64,000 nt of DNA from a virus: positions 124,001 through 188,000 of IMG/VR virus record IMGVR_UViG_3300025309_000006, one strand, 5' to 3'. Shown in pieces: positions 25,598 to 35,401 of this stretch. The stretch's first letter is position 1. Every line of letters starts with the position of its first letter. The position numbers and the translations under genes are program-made. Under the pieces are notes generated by a model that had not been told where the DNA came from, did not search any database, and saw only the letters and a list, made by a program, of their open reading frames with translations.

Positions 25598-25651
25598 TTT
25601 ATGTATCCTCCAATAATTTTATTTTAATATTTATAAGTTAAAAAGATTATT

Positions 25652-25864
25652 CTATTGCCTTTGAATACGTTCATATTCTTTTTCATATTTCTCCATAATT
25701 TTAGTATCATACTGCCAACCTGAAATCTCTGCACTTAAATTATTAGAAAGCACCCTCACTTCTTCCATTTCTACCTTATTTAATTCAGAAAATTTATGTA
25801 ATAGTCTTTTCAATTCTCTAACAATGTCTAAGATATCCATATTTCCATAATCCATTGTCATCAT
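25652..25864 (-). CDS. Hypothetical helical protein, 70 aa
   Basis: ATG 25864 is supported by GGGAGGTG upstream. Charged helices with Leu repeats (IVRELKRLLHKFSELNKVEM). Unknown function; upstream neighbour of nrdJ. Confidence 0.5.
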   Translation of the reverse strand: MMTMDYGNMDILDIVRELKRLLHKFSELNKVEMEEVRVLSNNLSAEISGWQYDTKIMEKYEKEYERIQRQ

Positions 25865-25885
25865 ATTTCTATCACCTCCCTTCAA

Positions 25886-26125
25886 TTACTTCCAGTGATT
25901 ATTCTTCTTTAGAATATCAACAACCTCATCAGCATAATCAACATCAACATTAATAACAAGATATTTATTTCCTGTATTCTTATTGAATTTATATCTACTG
26001 ATTCTAATATTTTTAAGTATTCTAGCTAAATCTGTCCTATCTTGTTCTGAAGCATGTTTAATCACATCTTCTTGTTTAATGACAATGTATTTATTGAAGT
26101 CTGCACCACTTAAATTAACACTCAA
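25886..26125 (-). CDS. Hypothetical protein, 79 aa
   Basis: The frame also opens at GTG 26137, but AAGGTGG fits better with TTG 26125. Basic, alternating beta and alpha. Not recognised. Confidence 0.45.
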   Translation of the reverse strand: MSVNLSGADFNKYIVIKQEDVIKHASEQDRTDLARILKNIRISRYKFNKNTGNKYLVINVDVDYADEVVDILKKNNHWK

Positions 26126-26144
26126 ATGTTTTACCACCTTCTTT

Positions 26145-26309
26145 CTATTTTAAATAACCATTAATTCTTTTATCATAAAGATATTCACCTAATGATGAAC
26201 TTAATAAGTTTGCAAATATTCTCAATTCCTCTAATTGTTTAAAATTTAGAACAGGATAATTATTGAGTAACGGTTTCATTTGTTCGACAATATATATTTC
26301 TCTGATTAT
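26145..26309 (-). CDS. Small protein, apparent ATA start
   Basis: AAGGTG lies 6 nt before ATA (26307-26309), giving IREIYIVEQMKPLLNNYPVL onward, 54 residues. The first ATG in frame (26279) has no ribosome binding site. The start overlaps the stop of the upstream gene, as in translationally coupled genes. Function unknown. Confidence 0.45.
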   Translation of the reverse strand: MIREIYIVEQMKPLLNNYPVLNFKQLEELRIFANLLSSSLGEYLYDKRINGYLK

Positions 26310-26509
26310 GTATCACCTTCTTTATCTTCGATTAATTCTACCTGAACCATCTTGCTCCTATCTCCATAAAACCATTGCCAATTGTTCTCTTTTGAACAAA
26401 TGTTTTTAAATTTAATATAAACAAGATTGGAGGAGTTTTTATATAAGAATCTACTACATACCATTGATTGTATGCAATCGGAGTATTCACATAAGCAGAA
26501 ATCGAACAC
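26306..26509 (-). CDS. Cys-rich small protein, 67 aa (GTG start)
   Basis: Cysteines in C-x-C, C and C near the N-terminus (FCLCEYSDC) suggest metal binding. The GTG at 26509 follows GGA after 10 nt, a weak site. Not recognised. Confidence 0.4.
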   Translation of the reverse strand: MFDFCLCEYSDCIQSMVCSRFLYKNSSNLVYIKFKNICSKENNWQWFYGDRSKMVQVELIEDKEGDT

Positions 26510-26512
26510 TAA

Positions 26513-26710
26513 TTAATCTTCCATCCTTTCATTTTTAATTTCTGACATTTCATTATCAAATACTTCAATTGCCACCTTTTTGTAATAATGACCTTTATTA
26601 GTGTCTTGATCTACAATGAATGCGTAATTAACTTTATCTGTATAGTTTTTCTCATACTCTTCAGAAGTGCACTGAATCCAATCACCATCTCTACCATGTA
26701 AAATTTTAAT
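26513..26710 (-). CDS. Paralogue of the 26847-26993 protein, apparent ATT start
   Basis: The conserved part GRDGDWIQCTSEEYEKNY..YYKKV matches its neighbour DGKWTTCTSQEYNS..YYKKI. The ribosome binding site AGAGGTG is followed after 6 nt by ATT (26708-26710). The open frame continues to 26887, but that part is A+T-rich and looks non-coding. Initiation at AUU, or a lost ATG, is the simplest reading. Confidence 0.55.
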   Translation of the reverse strand: MKILHGRDGDWIQCTSEEYEKNYTDKVNYAFIVDQDTNKGHYYKKVAIEVFDNEMSEIKNERMED

Positions 26711-26846
26711 ATGTATCACCTCTTTTGATTTAGCAAGAATTTGATTAGTGGTATTAATAAGATATGTGATCAAATTCTTGCTAATATTTATTTTATGCTT
26801 ATGTATGTTAATTATGTCAAGATTATTGAATAATAGAATATAGATA

Positions 26847-26993
26847 TTAACCGATTTTCTTATAATAAGTAGTGATATTTGTGTCATTATTTTTGCTGAA
26901 CATGAAGTTTGCTTTGTCTTGGGAATTGTATTCTTGAGAAGTGCATGTAGTCCATTTTCCGTCGATGCGATTGATGAGTTTTGTGGGGTTCAT
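26847..26993 (-). CDS. Small protein, 48 aa, tandem paralogue
   Basis: ATG 26993 with AGGAGGTG 11 nt upstream. Shares the pattern DGKW..CTSQEY..YYKKI with the next gene. Codon use is unusually C-rich at the start (AACCCCACAAAACTCATC). Function unknown. Confidence 0.55.
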   Translation of the reverse strand: MNPTKLINRIDGKWTTCTSQEYNSQDKANFMFSKNNDTNITTYYKKIG

Positions 26994-27058
26994 TTTTGTT
27001 TTTCACCTCCTCTCTATGTGAATATTATAGCATGTGGGGAATGTGGTGTCAAGGAATT

Positions 27059-29320
27059 TTATTTATTGGTTTGAGATAGTAGCAATTCTTTAAGATAAGT
27101 TTTTCTATTAAAGTCTGCTTTTTTCTTTATAGCTCTATTTACCGTTTCTATTTCACCAAAATGGAATACTTTTTGCTTTGCTCTCGTTTGCGAAACATAA
27201 ATAAGATTGCTATTAAGCATAAAGGTGTGAGCTTTAGGAGTTATCATAATAACCTTTTCACATTGACCGCCTTGGCTCTTTAATATCGAAATACTATATG
27301 AAAGCTTAATATTAATTAAATCACTTTTATTATAAATAACCAACTCATCAAATTGAATAATTAATTTACCATTCTTAATTTTTACGATTTTACCTATTTC
27401 TCCATTTGCAACAAATGTTTTATCATCTTCGTCTATATAACTTTCATTATATCTTATCGCACTATAATTATTAACAACTTGAATAACAAGATCATTCTCA
27501 TAAAATTTTGTATCTCCAAGTTGAACATGTATATTTCCTGATAATACATTAGGATTTGCTATAGGTTGCAAGTGCTTATTTATAGCAACCGTTCCATAAT
27601 CACCTACATTATACGATGACAATATCATTATATCTTCTTTTGATGTTCCAGATGATAATAATTTTTGATATAACGCCACAACATTTTTCATTATATTTTC
27701 TTGCAACATAGGTATAAACATATATCCTTTGTCATTACCAAACATTTGTGGATTTTTAGAATCTGCTAGGAATTTTTCACTATTTCTTGTTTTTGTTGCT
27801 ACAGTTAATACTCCTCCTTCTCCATATCTAAATATTTGAGTAAGAGAAACTATTGGAATTAAATTTGAATTAATTAGATCATAAAAAACATTACCTGCTC
27901 CAACAGAAGGAACTTGAGCTGAATCTCCAATCATCAATAACTTAGTTTTAGAAAAATCAATTGCTTCTAATAGATGTTTCATTAAGAAAACATCACACAT
28001 CGAAAATTCATCCACACAAACGATAGAATAAGGTAATTTACTTTCTTCGTTATATCCCCATATTGGAGGTTTGTATAATAATCCTCTATGTATTGTTGAT
28101 GCAGGTTCTTTTGCATATTCCGACAATATTTTTGCAGCCCTTCCTGTGGGAGCAAACAAACAAAATGATTTATTATTATCATTCAACATATCAATCAAAG
28201 ATTTAGTTGTAGCACTCTTCCCACTCCCGCTAAACCCATTGAGAATACACACATTAGAATTACACACCATAGGTAAAACTTTATGTTGTTGCTCTGTGAG
28301 AGTAATATTCCCATTATTCTTATATTTTTCCGTATCAATTTCCCATTTATTTTCCACCTTCAATCCTTCTAAAATCCTATTAGCAATATATAATTCTGTT
28401 TGATATGTTTCTTCTAATGCAACAGTATTTAAACCTTTATCAAAATGAATATCTTTATCATTCTTAATAATATCAACAAAATGTTCAATACATTTCTTTG
28501 CTAGTGCTTCAGATTGTTTTCTTAGGACTTTGATATCAATTTTAGTATTTCCATCATTCTCATTTTCTTCTAGTAGAAACATAATTGCTGATTTTTGTCT
28601 TTGACTAGAAGTTTGTAAATCAAAAGTAAAATCAATTGGAGGAATTTCTCCTTTTGCTTTTGTTGTAATACAATCTTTGTTAAATTCAAGTAGTATCTTA
28701 TCTGCAGTTTTGAATGAAATTCTTGACAATCCGCATAAACACATGTACGGATTGTCTTGTAGTTTTTCTTTAATCTTATCCACTGAACCATATTTATCAT
28801 ATAATGCCTTTAAGATTTTGAATTCAATAAATCCTTTAAATTCTGTAACTAATTCTCCTAATACAAAATTCTCAACAATTTTTCTTTTAATGACCTCAAA
28901 TCTAACTTCTCCAATATTGTATAATTTCTTTAAATCAATGTCATCTAAGCGATTATTTATAACTCTATCAATAATATCTGGATATTCACGCATCACTTCA
29001 TCAACCTGACTATTACTATCTAATATGCTTTGTAAAAACAATCTAGTTGATGTCTCTGTTTTAGGCATATCCCTTCCTATATTAATTACTTTATACGATA
29101 TTCCATTTTTCCCTTCTTTTTCTTCTGATTTTATACTATACTCTATGCCCGTTTCAAGGTCGGGTAAATTTCCTAGAATGCTGACATTTTGATAAGAGTT
29201 TTTAACTATATGAGGATATTTAGTTTCATCAACATCTAGTGCATATATTTTATAATCGTCAGTATTATAAGGGTTTGCTACCACAACACCTTTAAATTCA
29301 TAAATTATTTTATTTTTCAA
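27059..29320 (-). CDS. RecD-like SF1B DNA helicase
   Basis: 753 residues. N-terminal OB-like and helix-hairpin-helix parts are followed by the helicase core: Walker A GFSGSGKSATT at about 362-372, motif Ia APTGRAAK at 390-397, Walker B VDEFSMC at 436-442, motif III MIGDSAQVPSVGAG and C-terminal VYVSQTRAK-like LIYVSQTRAKQ. This is the RecD2/TraA-type 5'-3' helicase layout without a nuclease domain. TTG 29320 has AGGG 8 nt upstream. Last gene of the replisome operon, 17 nt after the polymerase. Confidence 0.85.
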   Translation of the reverse strand: MKNKIIYEFKGVVVANPYNTDDYKIYALDVDETKYPHIVKNSYQNVSILGNLPDLETGIEYSIKSEEKEGKNGISYKVINIGRDMPKTETSTRLFLQSILDSNSQVDEVMREYPDIIDRVINNRLDDIDLKKLYNIGEVRFEVIKRKIVENFVLGELVTEFKGFIEFKILKALYDKYGSVDKIKEKLQDNPYMCLCGLSRISFKTADKILLEFNKDCITTKAKGEIPPIDFTFDLQTSSQRQKSAIMFLLEENENDGNTKIDIKVLRKQSEALAKKCIEHFVDIIKNDKDIHFDKGLNTVALEETYQTELYIANRILEGLKVENKWEIDTEKYKNNGNITLTEQQHKVLPMVCNSNVCILNGFSGSGKSATTKSLIDMLNDNNKSFCLFAPTGRAAKILSEYAKEPASTIHRGLLYKPPIWGYNEESKLPYSIVCVDEFSMCDVFLMKHLLEAIDFSKTKLLMIGDSAQVPSVGAGNVFYDLINSNLIPIVSLTQIFRYGEGGVLTVATKTRNSEKFLADSKNPQMFGNDKGYMFIPMLQENIMKNVVALYQKLLSSGTSKEDIMILSSYNVGDYGTVAINKHLQPIANPNVLSGNIHVQLGDTKFYENDLVIQVVNNYSAIRYNESYIDEDDKTFVANGEIGKIVKIKNGKLIIQFDELVIYNKSDLINIKLSYSISILKSQGGQCEKVIMITPKAHTFMLNSNLIYVSQTRAKQKVFHFGEIETVNRAIKKKADFNRKTYLKELLLSQTNK

Positions 29321-29336
29321 TTATTTACCCTGCTTT

Positions 29337-32300
29337 CTAATATACATCATAGTTGATAAGTATCTCTTCGTCCTCATCTGACTTCATCCACTTGCCGCCA
29401 ACGTTCTTTGTCTTCTTTTGAGTTTTGAATTCATTGACTTTTAAGACATCGTACAACTTGAAGGGGTTTTGGGAGAATATCTTGCCATCCTTGATTTTTG
29501 TCTTCATTTCTTTGCCATTATTTATTTGGCGTAATGTGACATATGGTTTAGTTTTATCCTTATATACTTCATACTTAATAATTATATAAAAACTATCTCC
29601 TGCTCCTTCATTGATATACTTAACATATTCTAAATAATCCATTTCAAATTTAACTTGATCTTTAATTGACATTGATTTGTCTTCTATAGTTTGAATAACT
29701 TCTCTGACATATCCTATCATATCTAATTCTTTATAAAGTGTTTCAGTTGTTTTATTACTATATTTTTTTAATGTATCTTCATTAATATTTAGTTTTGCAA
29801 TATCTTTGAAATTTATTTGTTTACGACTTGCAAAAGTATCATATATTTCAATTATTTGAAGAAGTTTTTTATTCTTGCCAAATTTTTTAAAGAAATCTAG
29901 TCCAGTTAATATTTTTAGCTGTCTTGAATTAGTTGAAGTATTTTTTATATCTTGCAATAGAGTTATAAAATTAGTATATTTAGTTTGTTGTGCTAAATTA
30001 TATAACTCTATTGCCACTTGACCATTGAGAAATTTAATTGAAGTTATAGATTTATAAATTGTATTTGTTTTCCTATCAAATGAATATGTATCTATTGAAT
30101 TTCCAAATTCAATGTCTGATAATTTAATATTAAAATAAGGTAATTCTTCAAGAATCTTATGAGTTTTTTCTGTATCGGAATCATATTCATTTAATATAAC
30201 CGTGTAGTATTCTAAGGGATAATTTGCTTTTAAATAAGCCCCATATAAACTATCCCAAGCTACAGAAAGGCTGTGACTGGCATTAAAAGAATATTTCGAG
30301 GCATCATTGACAACTTGCCATACATCCTCAAACTTTTCATCATTACCTACGTTTTTTATATATCCTGCAATTAATTCACTTTTAAGTTCTGCAATCTCTT
30401 CTTCTTTAAATTTCTTTTTTGCAATCTTTTTGATGATGTCGTAAGTATGATCTTCTTTAAGTCCACACCATACAAGAAATGCCATAATAGATTCTTGATA
30501 AAGCATGAAATGATATGATGGTTCTAGAATATCATCTATTTCTTTAACTCCTGTTGAATATTCATTTCTCTCTAAAAATGTATTAAGTAAACTTGCGAAC
30601 CCTGGCCTAATGGCAGCTACAAAACCAGAAATTTCTGCTACATTAATGGGGCAGTATCTTTTAACAAAAGTCGTACTTAAATCTGTGTCAACTTGATTAA
30701 GAGTTGCTGTCAATCCATTTTTATATAAATCCCAAACCTTATCATTAAGGAGTTTTTTTAGTTCTCGAATATTCGGAATTGGTTTATCAAGTAATTTGAA
30801 AGTATCTGATACAATTTTCCAAACTTTTACAGTAAGAAAATCATTTTTAAGATATTTCCAATTATCGGATGTATACCCATCAATACATGCACAAATTTGA
30901 TCCCCTACTCTTAGCAATCCTAATTCTTTAGATATTGGTTTGTTCAACATAACAAAACTACATGGACTAGGAGATATACTATCTATTACTCCTATAAACT
31001 TTTTGGATTCTTCAATTAAATCTTTCCATTGTGGATCTTTAACGTATTTCTCAACATCTTTACCAACTTCATTGTATTGATCCATTGGCATATCATATGC
31101 TCTACATAGGTTTCTAAAAGCAGAAGACTCTTTCATAGTTCCTATGGCATACATATAGTAAACATTGTCTTCTCCTAAAATATCTTTAGATGCTTTAATT
31201 GGAGCTTCTACGTCTGCCCAATTAAAATCTATATCGGGCAAACTTTTAGATTCAAGAATTCTTGAAACAGTCATAAATCTTGAAGGATATAGAGGAACTT
31301 CAGATTCAAATCTATCTATTTCTGTGAATCCTAGAAGTTTATTTACATAGAAGCTAACCGCACTGCCACGTCCCGTTCTAGTAAGAATTCCATCATATAC
31401 ATTAACTGCCCTATCAATAATTCTTTCATTTAATAAAAAATAATCTGCCATATCTGTATCTTTAATGGTATTATATTCAAATGCGATTCCGTCTTGATAT
31501 TCCTTATGTCTTTTTGGATCAATATTTTTCTTTTCTTCTTCCCATTTTTCTAAAATAATTGATTTAAGTTTTTTATTAGAATCTTCATTGGGATAAATTG
31601 TTGGCATTTTAATATCTTTTGTGAAAATTAAATCTTCACATTGATCGAATATTAATGTATTATTTAGTGACTGGATAATTTGATTACTTGATAAGACATT
31701 TTGATCTTTATATCTTTCAACGATAGTATCATAATCAGGATAATCTAAGATAAATCCTTCTTCCTCTTCATATCTTAAACCCTTTCCTCTTAGAAATAAA
31801 TCTCTATCATGTCTTTGTTCTGGATAGATATAGTGAGAGTCGTTGGCATGAATAATTGGAATATTAAATTCTCTAGCTAATTTAGTTATTTTTAAATTAT
31901 GTATAACTTGAATTTGATGAGCATGCGCTTGTGTTTCTAGATAAAAATTATTACCAAAATGTTTTGCTATAGGTTCTAAAAATATATTTGTAGCATCTTC
32001 ATCTCTTAATATTCCTGCAACACAAGCAGATGTAACTATAAAATTGTTTGGATTTAATGAAAGCAATAAGTTTAAATCGATTCTTGACTTATAATAAAAT
32101 CCTGTCTTATTTGATTCAGACATTATCTCATTTAATTGATAAAAAGCATCTTGATTTTTACCAATAATAATAATATGGCTATTTCTATTGTCTTTTTCAA
32201 ATCTATCTTTTACAATATAAAGTTCTGCCCCAAAAATCATTTTAATATCATTCTTTTGGCATAAATCATACATTTCTAAAAAGTTACCGCCCCACCCATG

Positions 32301-32429
32301 TTGAGTTGTAAATAGGGTGGTATGATTTAATTCTTTTGCTCTGTCTATATAATCTTGTGGTCTTACTATACAATCCAATGTCTTAACATTCGAGTAGTGA
32401 CAATGTTTATGGTAATTATTATATCTCAT
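29337..32429 (-). CDS. dnaE: DNA polymerase III alpha subunit, PHP-DnaE type, phage-like
   Basis: 1030 residues. An N-terminal PHP domain (NYHKHCHYSN, FTTQHGWGG, HANDSHYIYP) is followed by the C-family polymerase core with GRGSAVS at 353-359 and PDIDFN at 398-403. In bacterial DnaE the last motif is PDxDxD; here the second catalytic Asp is Asn403. PHP ligands are partly changed (TQHG for TDHG). There is no exonuclease insertion. A good AGGAGG precedes the ATG. It gives the element its own replicative polymerase. Confidence 0.88.
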   Translation of the reverse strand: MRYNNYHKHCHYSNVKTLDCIVRPQDYIDRAKELNHTTLFTTQHGWGGNFLEMYDLCQKNDIKMIFGAELYIVKDRFEKDNRNSHIIIIGKNQDAFYQLNEIMSESNKTGFYYKSRIDLNLLLSLNPNNFIVTSACVAGILRDEDATNIFLEPIAKHFGNNFYLETQAHAHQIQVIHNLKITKLAREFNIPIIHANDSHYIYPEQRHDRDLFLRGKGLRYEEEEGFILDYPDYDTIVERYKDQNVLSSNQIIQSLNNTLIFDQCEDLIFTKDIKMPTIYPNEDSNKKLKSIILEKWEEEKKNIDPKRHKEYQDGIAFEYNTIKDTDMADYFLLNERIIDRAVNVYDGILTRTGRGSAVSFYVNKLLGFTEIDRFESEVPLYPSRFMTVSRILESKSLPDIDFNWADVEAPIKASKDILGEDNVYYMYAIGTMKESSAFRNLCRAYDMPMDQYNEVGKDVEKYVKDPQWKDLIEESKKFIGVIDSISPSPCSFVMLNKPISKELGLLRVGDQICACIDGYTSDNWKYLKNDFLTVKVWKIVSDTFKLLDKPIPNIRELKKLLNDKVWDLYKNGLTATLNQVDTDLSTTFVKRYCPINVAEISGFVAAIRPGFASLLNTFLERNEYSTGVKEIDDILEPSYHFMLYQESIMAFLVWCGLKEDHTYDIIKKIAKKKFKEEEIAELKSELIAGYIKNVGNDEKFEDVWQVVNDASKYSFNASHSLSVAWDSLYGAYLKANYPLEYYTVILNEYDSDTEKTHKILEELPYFNIKLSDIEFGNSIDTYSFDRKTNTIYKSITSIKFLNGQVAIELYNLAQQTKYTNFITLLQDIKNTSTNSRQLKILTGLDFFKKFGKNKKLLQIIEIYDTFASRKQINFKDIAKLNINEDTLKKYSNKTTETLYKELDMIGYVREVIQTIEDKSMSIKDQVKFEMDYLEYVKYINEGAGDSFYIIIKYEVYKDKTKPYVTLRQINNGKEMKTKIKDGKIFSQNPFKLYDVLKVNEFKTQKKTKNVGGKWMKSDEDEEILINYDVY

Positions 32430-32439
32430 ATTTATCCTC

Positions 32440-33591
32440 CTAATCCATCAAATCCTTCATCCACGACAAATCCTCTTCATCTACTTTACTATCTTTATTA
32501 TTAAACATCTCTAAAGTATCAAGATATGCCTTATATGGTGCGTGAATTTTTGCTGAATAACCATTCAAATTCGCCAAGAAATAACTTTCTGTATCTGTAA
32601 CATCTTGCCACCATATTTTATTATCCAATGTATTTTTATATTCAACTTGCTTAACCTTAATCTCTTCAACTGTCTTTACAATATCATCTAATAATTCTTG
32701 AATTGATTCATCATCTAGCGATATTTCAACATAACAATCTTTAACTACAAATTTACTCTTTACATCACCAGGTAAACATTCTATTGAATTGTCAACTACC
32801 ATTTTATTAAGATAATCATCTATTTCTTCTTCGCTGAATTTACTATCTGATTTCTTTAACCACATCTTAGCATTTGATGATAAACTACTTCCTATAGCAT
32901 TTCTTTCAACGATTCTACTTTTTAATTTGCCATTAGCTTGCATACATTCTACTTCTACATATTTAAGGAACGCCCATCTAGCAATAATTTGATCCATCGG
33001 TATGTTTAGTTTTTTGTGGACACCATAACTATAAAGTAGAAGTTGACCTTGCTCTTTCTCTATTTTTTTACCTTTATACAAGGAGCTTGTTTTCCAATCT
33101 GTGATTACGCAGATATCTTTATCTTCTCTTTTTTCCATATGTATAGCATCTACATAAGCCTGTATTAGTATATTATTTATCTTTATTGGAACAAAGACTT
33201 CAAGTTTCAATTTATGAGGTATTCGTTGATGATTTTTAAAGAAGTGTCTCATACATGATTCATATTTATTTCCTATTTTTTTATTTTTGTCTTCATCACT
33301 TCTATCATATTTTAGATTGCCAATAGTAAATTCAAATAGTTTTTCTTCAAATATTTCTATCATATCGGCGTAGGATATTTCTTTATTATAATATTTTTCT
33401 AATATATCATGAGAAGCGTTACCAAATACCCCGTATATTGAATCTTTTCTGTCCTCTGGTATTTTAAGAATATATCGTAAGAAGAAAGTATAAGTGTCTC
33501 CTTTGTATTGGTTATATTTTGACCATGAATATATTTCATCACAATCTAATTTATTAGCTATTAATCTAATTTCTTCGCCTGTTTTACGCAT
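32440..33591 (-). CDS. PD-(D/E)XK nuclease, RecB/Cas4-like
   Basis: 383 residues. Core residues in order: H61 in GNASHDILEKYY, D148 in AYVDAI, D165 and K167 in ITDWKTSS, and EQGQLLLYSYG at 180-190. This is the RecB-family nuclease arrangement (without the Cys cluster of Cas4 that I could confirm). It likely processes DNA ends during replication or recombination with the neighbouring RecD-like helicase. Confidence 0.8.
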   Translation of the reverse strand: MRKTGEEIRLIANKLDCDEIYSWSKYNQYKGDTYTFFLRYILKIPEDRKDSIYGVFGNASHDILEKYYNKEISYADMIEIFEEKLFEFTIGNLKYDRSDEDKNKKIGNKYESCMRHFFKNHQRIPHKLKLEVFVPIKINNILIQAYVDAIHMEKREDKDICVITDWKTSSLYKGKKIEKEQGQLLLYSYGVHKKLNIPMDQIIARWAFLKYVEVECMQANGKLKSRIVERNAIGSSLSSNAKMWLKKSDSKFSEEEIDDYLNKMVVDNSIECLPGDVKSKFVVKDCYVEISLDDESIQELLDDIVKTVEEIKVKQVEYKNTLDNKIWWQDVTDTESYFLANLNGYSAKIHAPYKAYLDTLEMFNNKDSKVDEEDLSWMKDLMD

Positions 33592-34312
33592 TAGTTATAA
33601 TCTCCTCTTTATCTATATCTTGAAATGTACATTGCCTATGAGTTTTTCTTTTACCTGCTAAACACTTATTAACATTAGCTTGTATTAAATCATATTTTTT
33701 ACATATATCAGTTATTAAACCTATGTCACTTTCTCCAGAAGGTAAATTTATTTTAATGTATCTGTTACTTCTTTTATTTCTTGAATTTTCACTTCTTGTT
33801 ACTATTCTAATATTTTCTTCTTCATAATTACCATTGTTATCAATTCTGTCTACTTCATATATTTTATGATTTTGTAATAAATCTTCATACTTATCAACAT
33901 TTTGTAAATAATCAATGAAATATTCAAAGCACAGCCAATTTTCTGAAACGAATATTCCTCTCCCTCCATAATCAATATAACTTTTAGTTGATGGATTGTA
34001 ACATCTCTCTAACATTTGTTTCCAATGGGGATATAATTTATGGCGAGAAGACATATTACCCAAACACCCAACTCCACAAACTGCACCGTAATAATATGGA
34101 TTTTTCAAAGTTCCGTTTTTTATATTATGATGTCTAGCCGATAATTGCGTACCATCATCAAATTCTACCAAAAAGGTATGATAATTACGGCGTTTTTCTA
34201 TCATACCAACAATTCTACATATACCATAATTATTTGTTTCCCATAAACTACCGTTATAATATGTAACGGAGGTGTTAGCTATTAATTGAATTTCTTCAAA
34301 TTGTTTTCTCAA
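33584..34312 (-). CDS. HNH-type endonuclease, probably homing
   Basis: About 243 residues from TTG 34312, with GAGAGGG 9 nt upstream. The core HWKQMLERCYNPSTKSYIDYGG and RIDNNGNYEEENIRIVT with ENSRNKR matches the phage HNH group that often carries an AP2-like tail. It overlaps both neighbours (primase end, nuclease start), which shows a neat insertion between two replication genes. Confidence 0.72.
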   Translation of the reverse strand: MRKQFEEIQLIANTSVTYYNGSLWETNNYGICRIVGMIEKRRNYHTFLVEFDDGTQLSARHHNIKNGTLKNPYYYGAVCGVGCLGNMSSRHKLYPHWKQMLERCYNPSTKSYIDYGGRGIFVSENWLCFEYFIDYLQNVDKYEDLLQNHKIYEVDRIDNNGNYEEENIRIVTRSENSRNKRSNRYIKINLPSGESDIGLITDICKKYDLIQANVNKCLAGKRKTHRQCTFQDIDKEEIITNA

Positions 34313-35381
34313 GTCTTTTGTCCCTCTCTTTAATATATTTTTTATGTTCTGAGTCATCATATACAACTCTATGTTTTAGTAAATATCTATATACTTTCTC
34401 AGGTTTATCTGCTGGCGATTCTTTTTCTTCTAGTAATCCATATTTATCGAACACATAACTTACGGTACGGATTCCATAGAATTTATCGCACATACTTCTA
34501 ATATGTTGTAAGGAAACATCTTTGTCCATACAAATAATTATTTCTGTATTAAGAGAAATCAATATTTTTACTTGTTCCTCAGATATATCATGTGATCCTA
34601 TAGACACACCAGTTCCATCTTTTCTACTATGTCTTTTTAATGTTGATTTCTCCGATTCAAACGCAACAACTCTATTTTCTTCTTGAATAGTCTTATAGTT
34701 TTCTTGCAATCCGTATAAATGTATTGATTTTGGAAACTTTTTTAAAGGAAAATATTTAGGAATGTCTAACATTTTATATTCAGGAATTGTGGTTCTCCCA
34801 ATCACTCCAACAAAATCATTTTCATCACCGCACCAATACCTCCAGGGAATTATAATTCTTTTCTTTTCTGCACTATAACCAATTTTAAATACTTCACAGG
34901 TAAAAGGAAGAATACCATCTATTCTTATCCAATCAATATGAGGTAATGGAATATACTCCTTGATAATCTCATTGTCATACAACTCAATGTCGTCAATGTT
35001 TACAATGCATCTTTTTCTTTTAACCTTTTTGAATACATTTAATGGATCTTTCTTATCAGGTTTATCTTGTTTATTAGTTTTAAATTTATATTCTAAACCA
35101 AATAATTCATGTAAATATTTATTAGCTTTTGAAAATGAAATATTTTTTATAGTTTGGCAAAGAGTAAATATATCTCCTCTTATTATTTCACCATCAGATT
35201 GAAATATTTTAGTAGAAAGTGTTTCTTTGTTTATTGCAATATTATTATTTGATGCATGTTCGGGTAAACCAGACCTATATTCTTTTGTATATTCTTTAAT
35301 ACCATGACAATTTAGGGATTTAAGTACTTCTTGTGTTTTATCATTGTCTAATATGTATTGTTTAAGCTCAATATAATCCAT
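34296..35381 (-). CDS. dnaG: DnaG-like primase
   Basis: 361 residues. The TOPRIM part has VVAFESEKSTLKR and IIICMDKDVS, matching the Glu and DxD metal sites of DnaG. The N-terminal zinc-binding segment looks degenerate (one CHG near residue 24) and the helicase-binding domain is short. It would lay RNA primers for the plasmid polymerase. It lies downstream of the DnaB-like helicase, with a frameshifted HNH gene between. Confidence 0.8.
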   Translation of the reverse strand: MDYIELKQYILDNDKTQEVLKSLNCHGIKEYTKEYRSGLPEHASNNNIAINKETLSTKIFQSDGEIIRGDIFTLCQTIKNISFSKANKYLHELFGLEYKFKTNKQDKPDKKDPLNVFKKVKRKRCIVNIDDIELYDNEIIKEYIPLPHIDWIRIDGILPFTCEVFKIGYSAEKKRIIIPWRYWCGDENDFVGVIGRTTIPEYKMLDIPKYFPLKKFPKSIHLYGLQENYKTIQEENRVVAFESEKSTLKRHSRKDGTGVSIGSHDISEEQVKILISLNTEIIICMDKDVSLQHIRSMCDKFYGIRTVSYVFDKYGLLEEKESPADKPEKVYRYLLKHRVVYDDSEHKKYIKERDKRLEKTI

Positions 35382-35401
35382 TCAAGTATATTCACCTACC
35401 T

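Noticed and set aside
26711-26887. N-terminal extension of the 26513-26710 protein
   Set aside because: The extra part is an A+T-rich Ile/Asn string without a ribosome binding site, and the tandem paralogue has no such extension.
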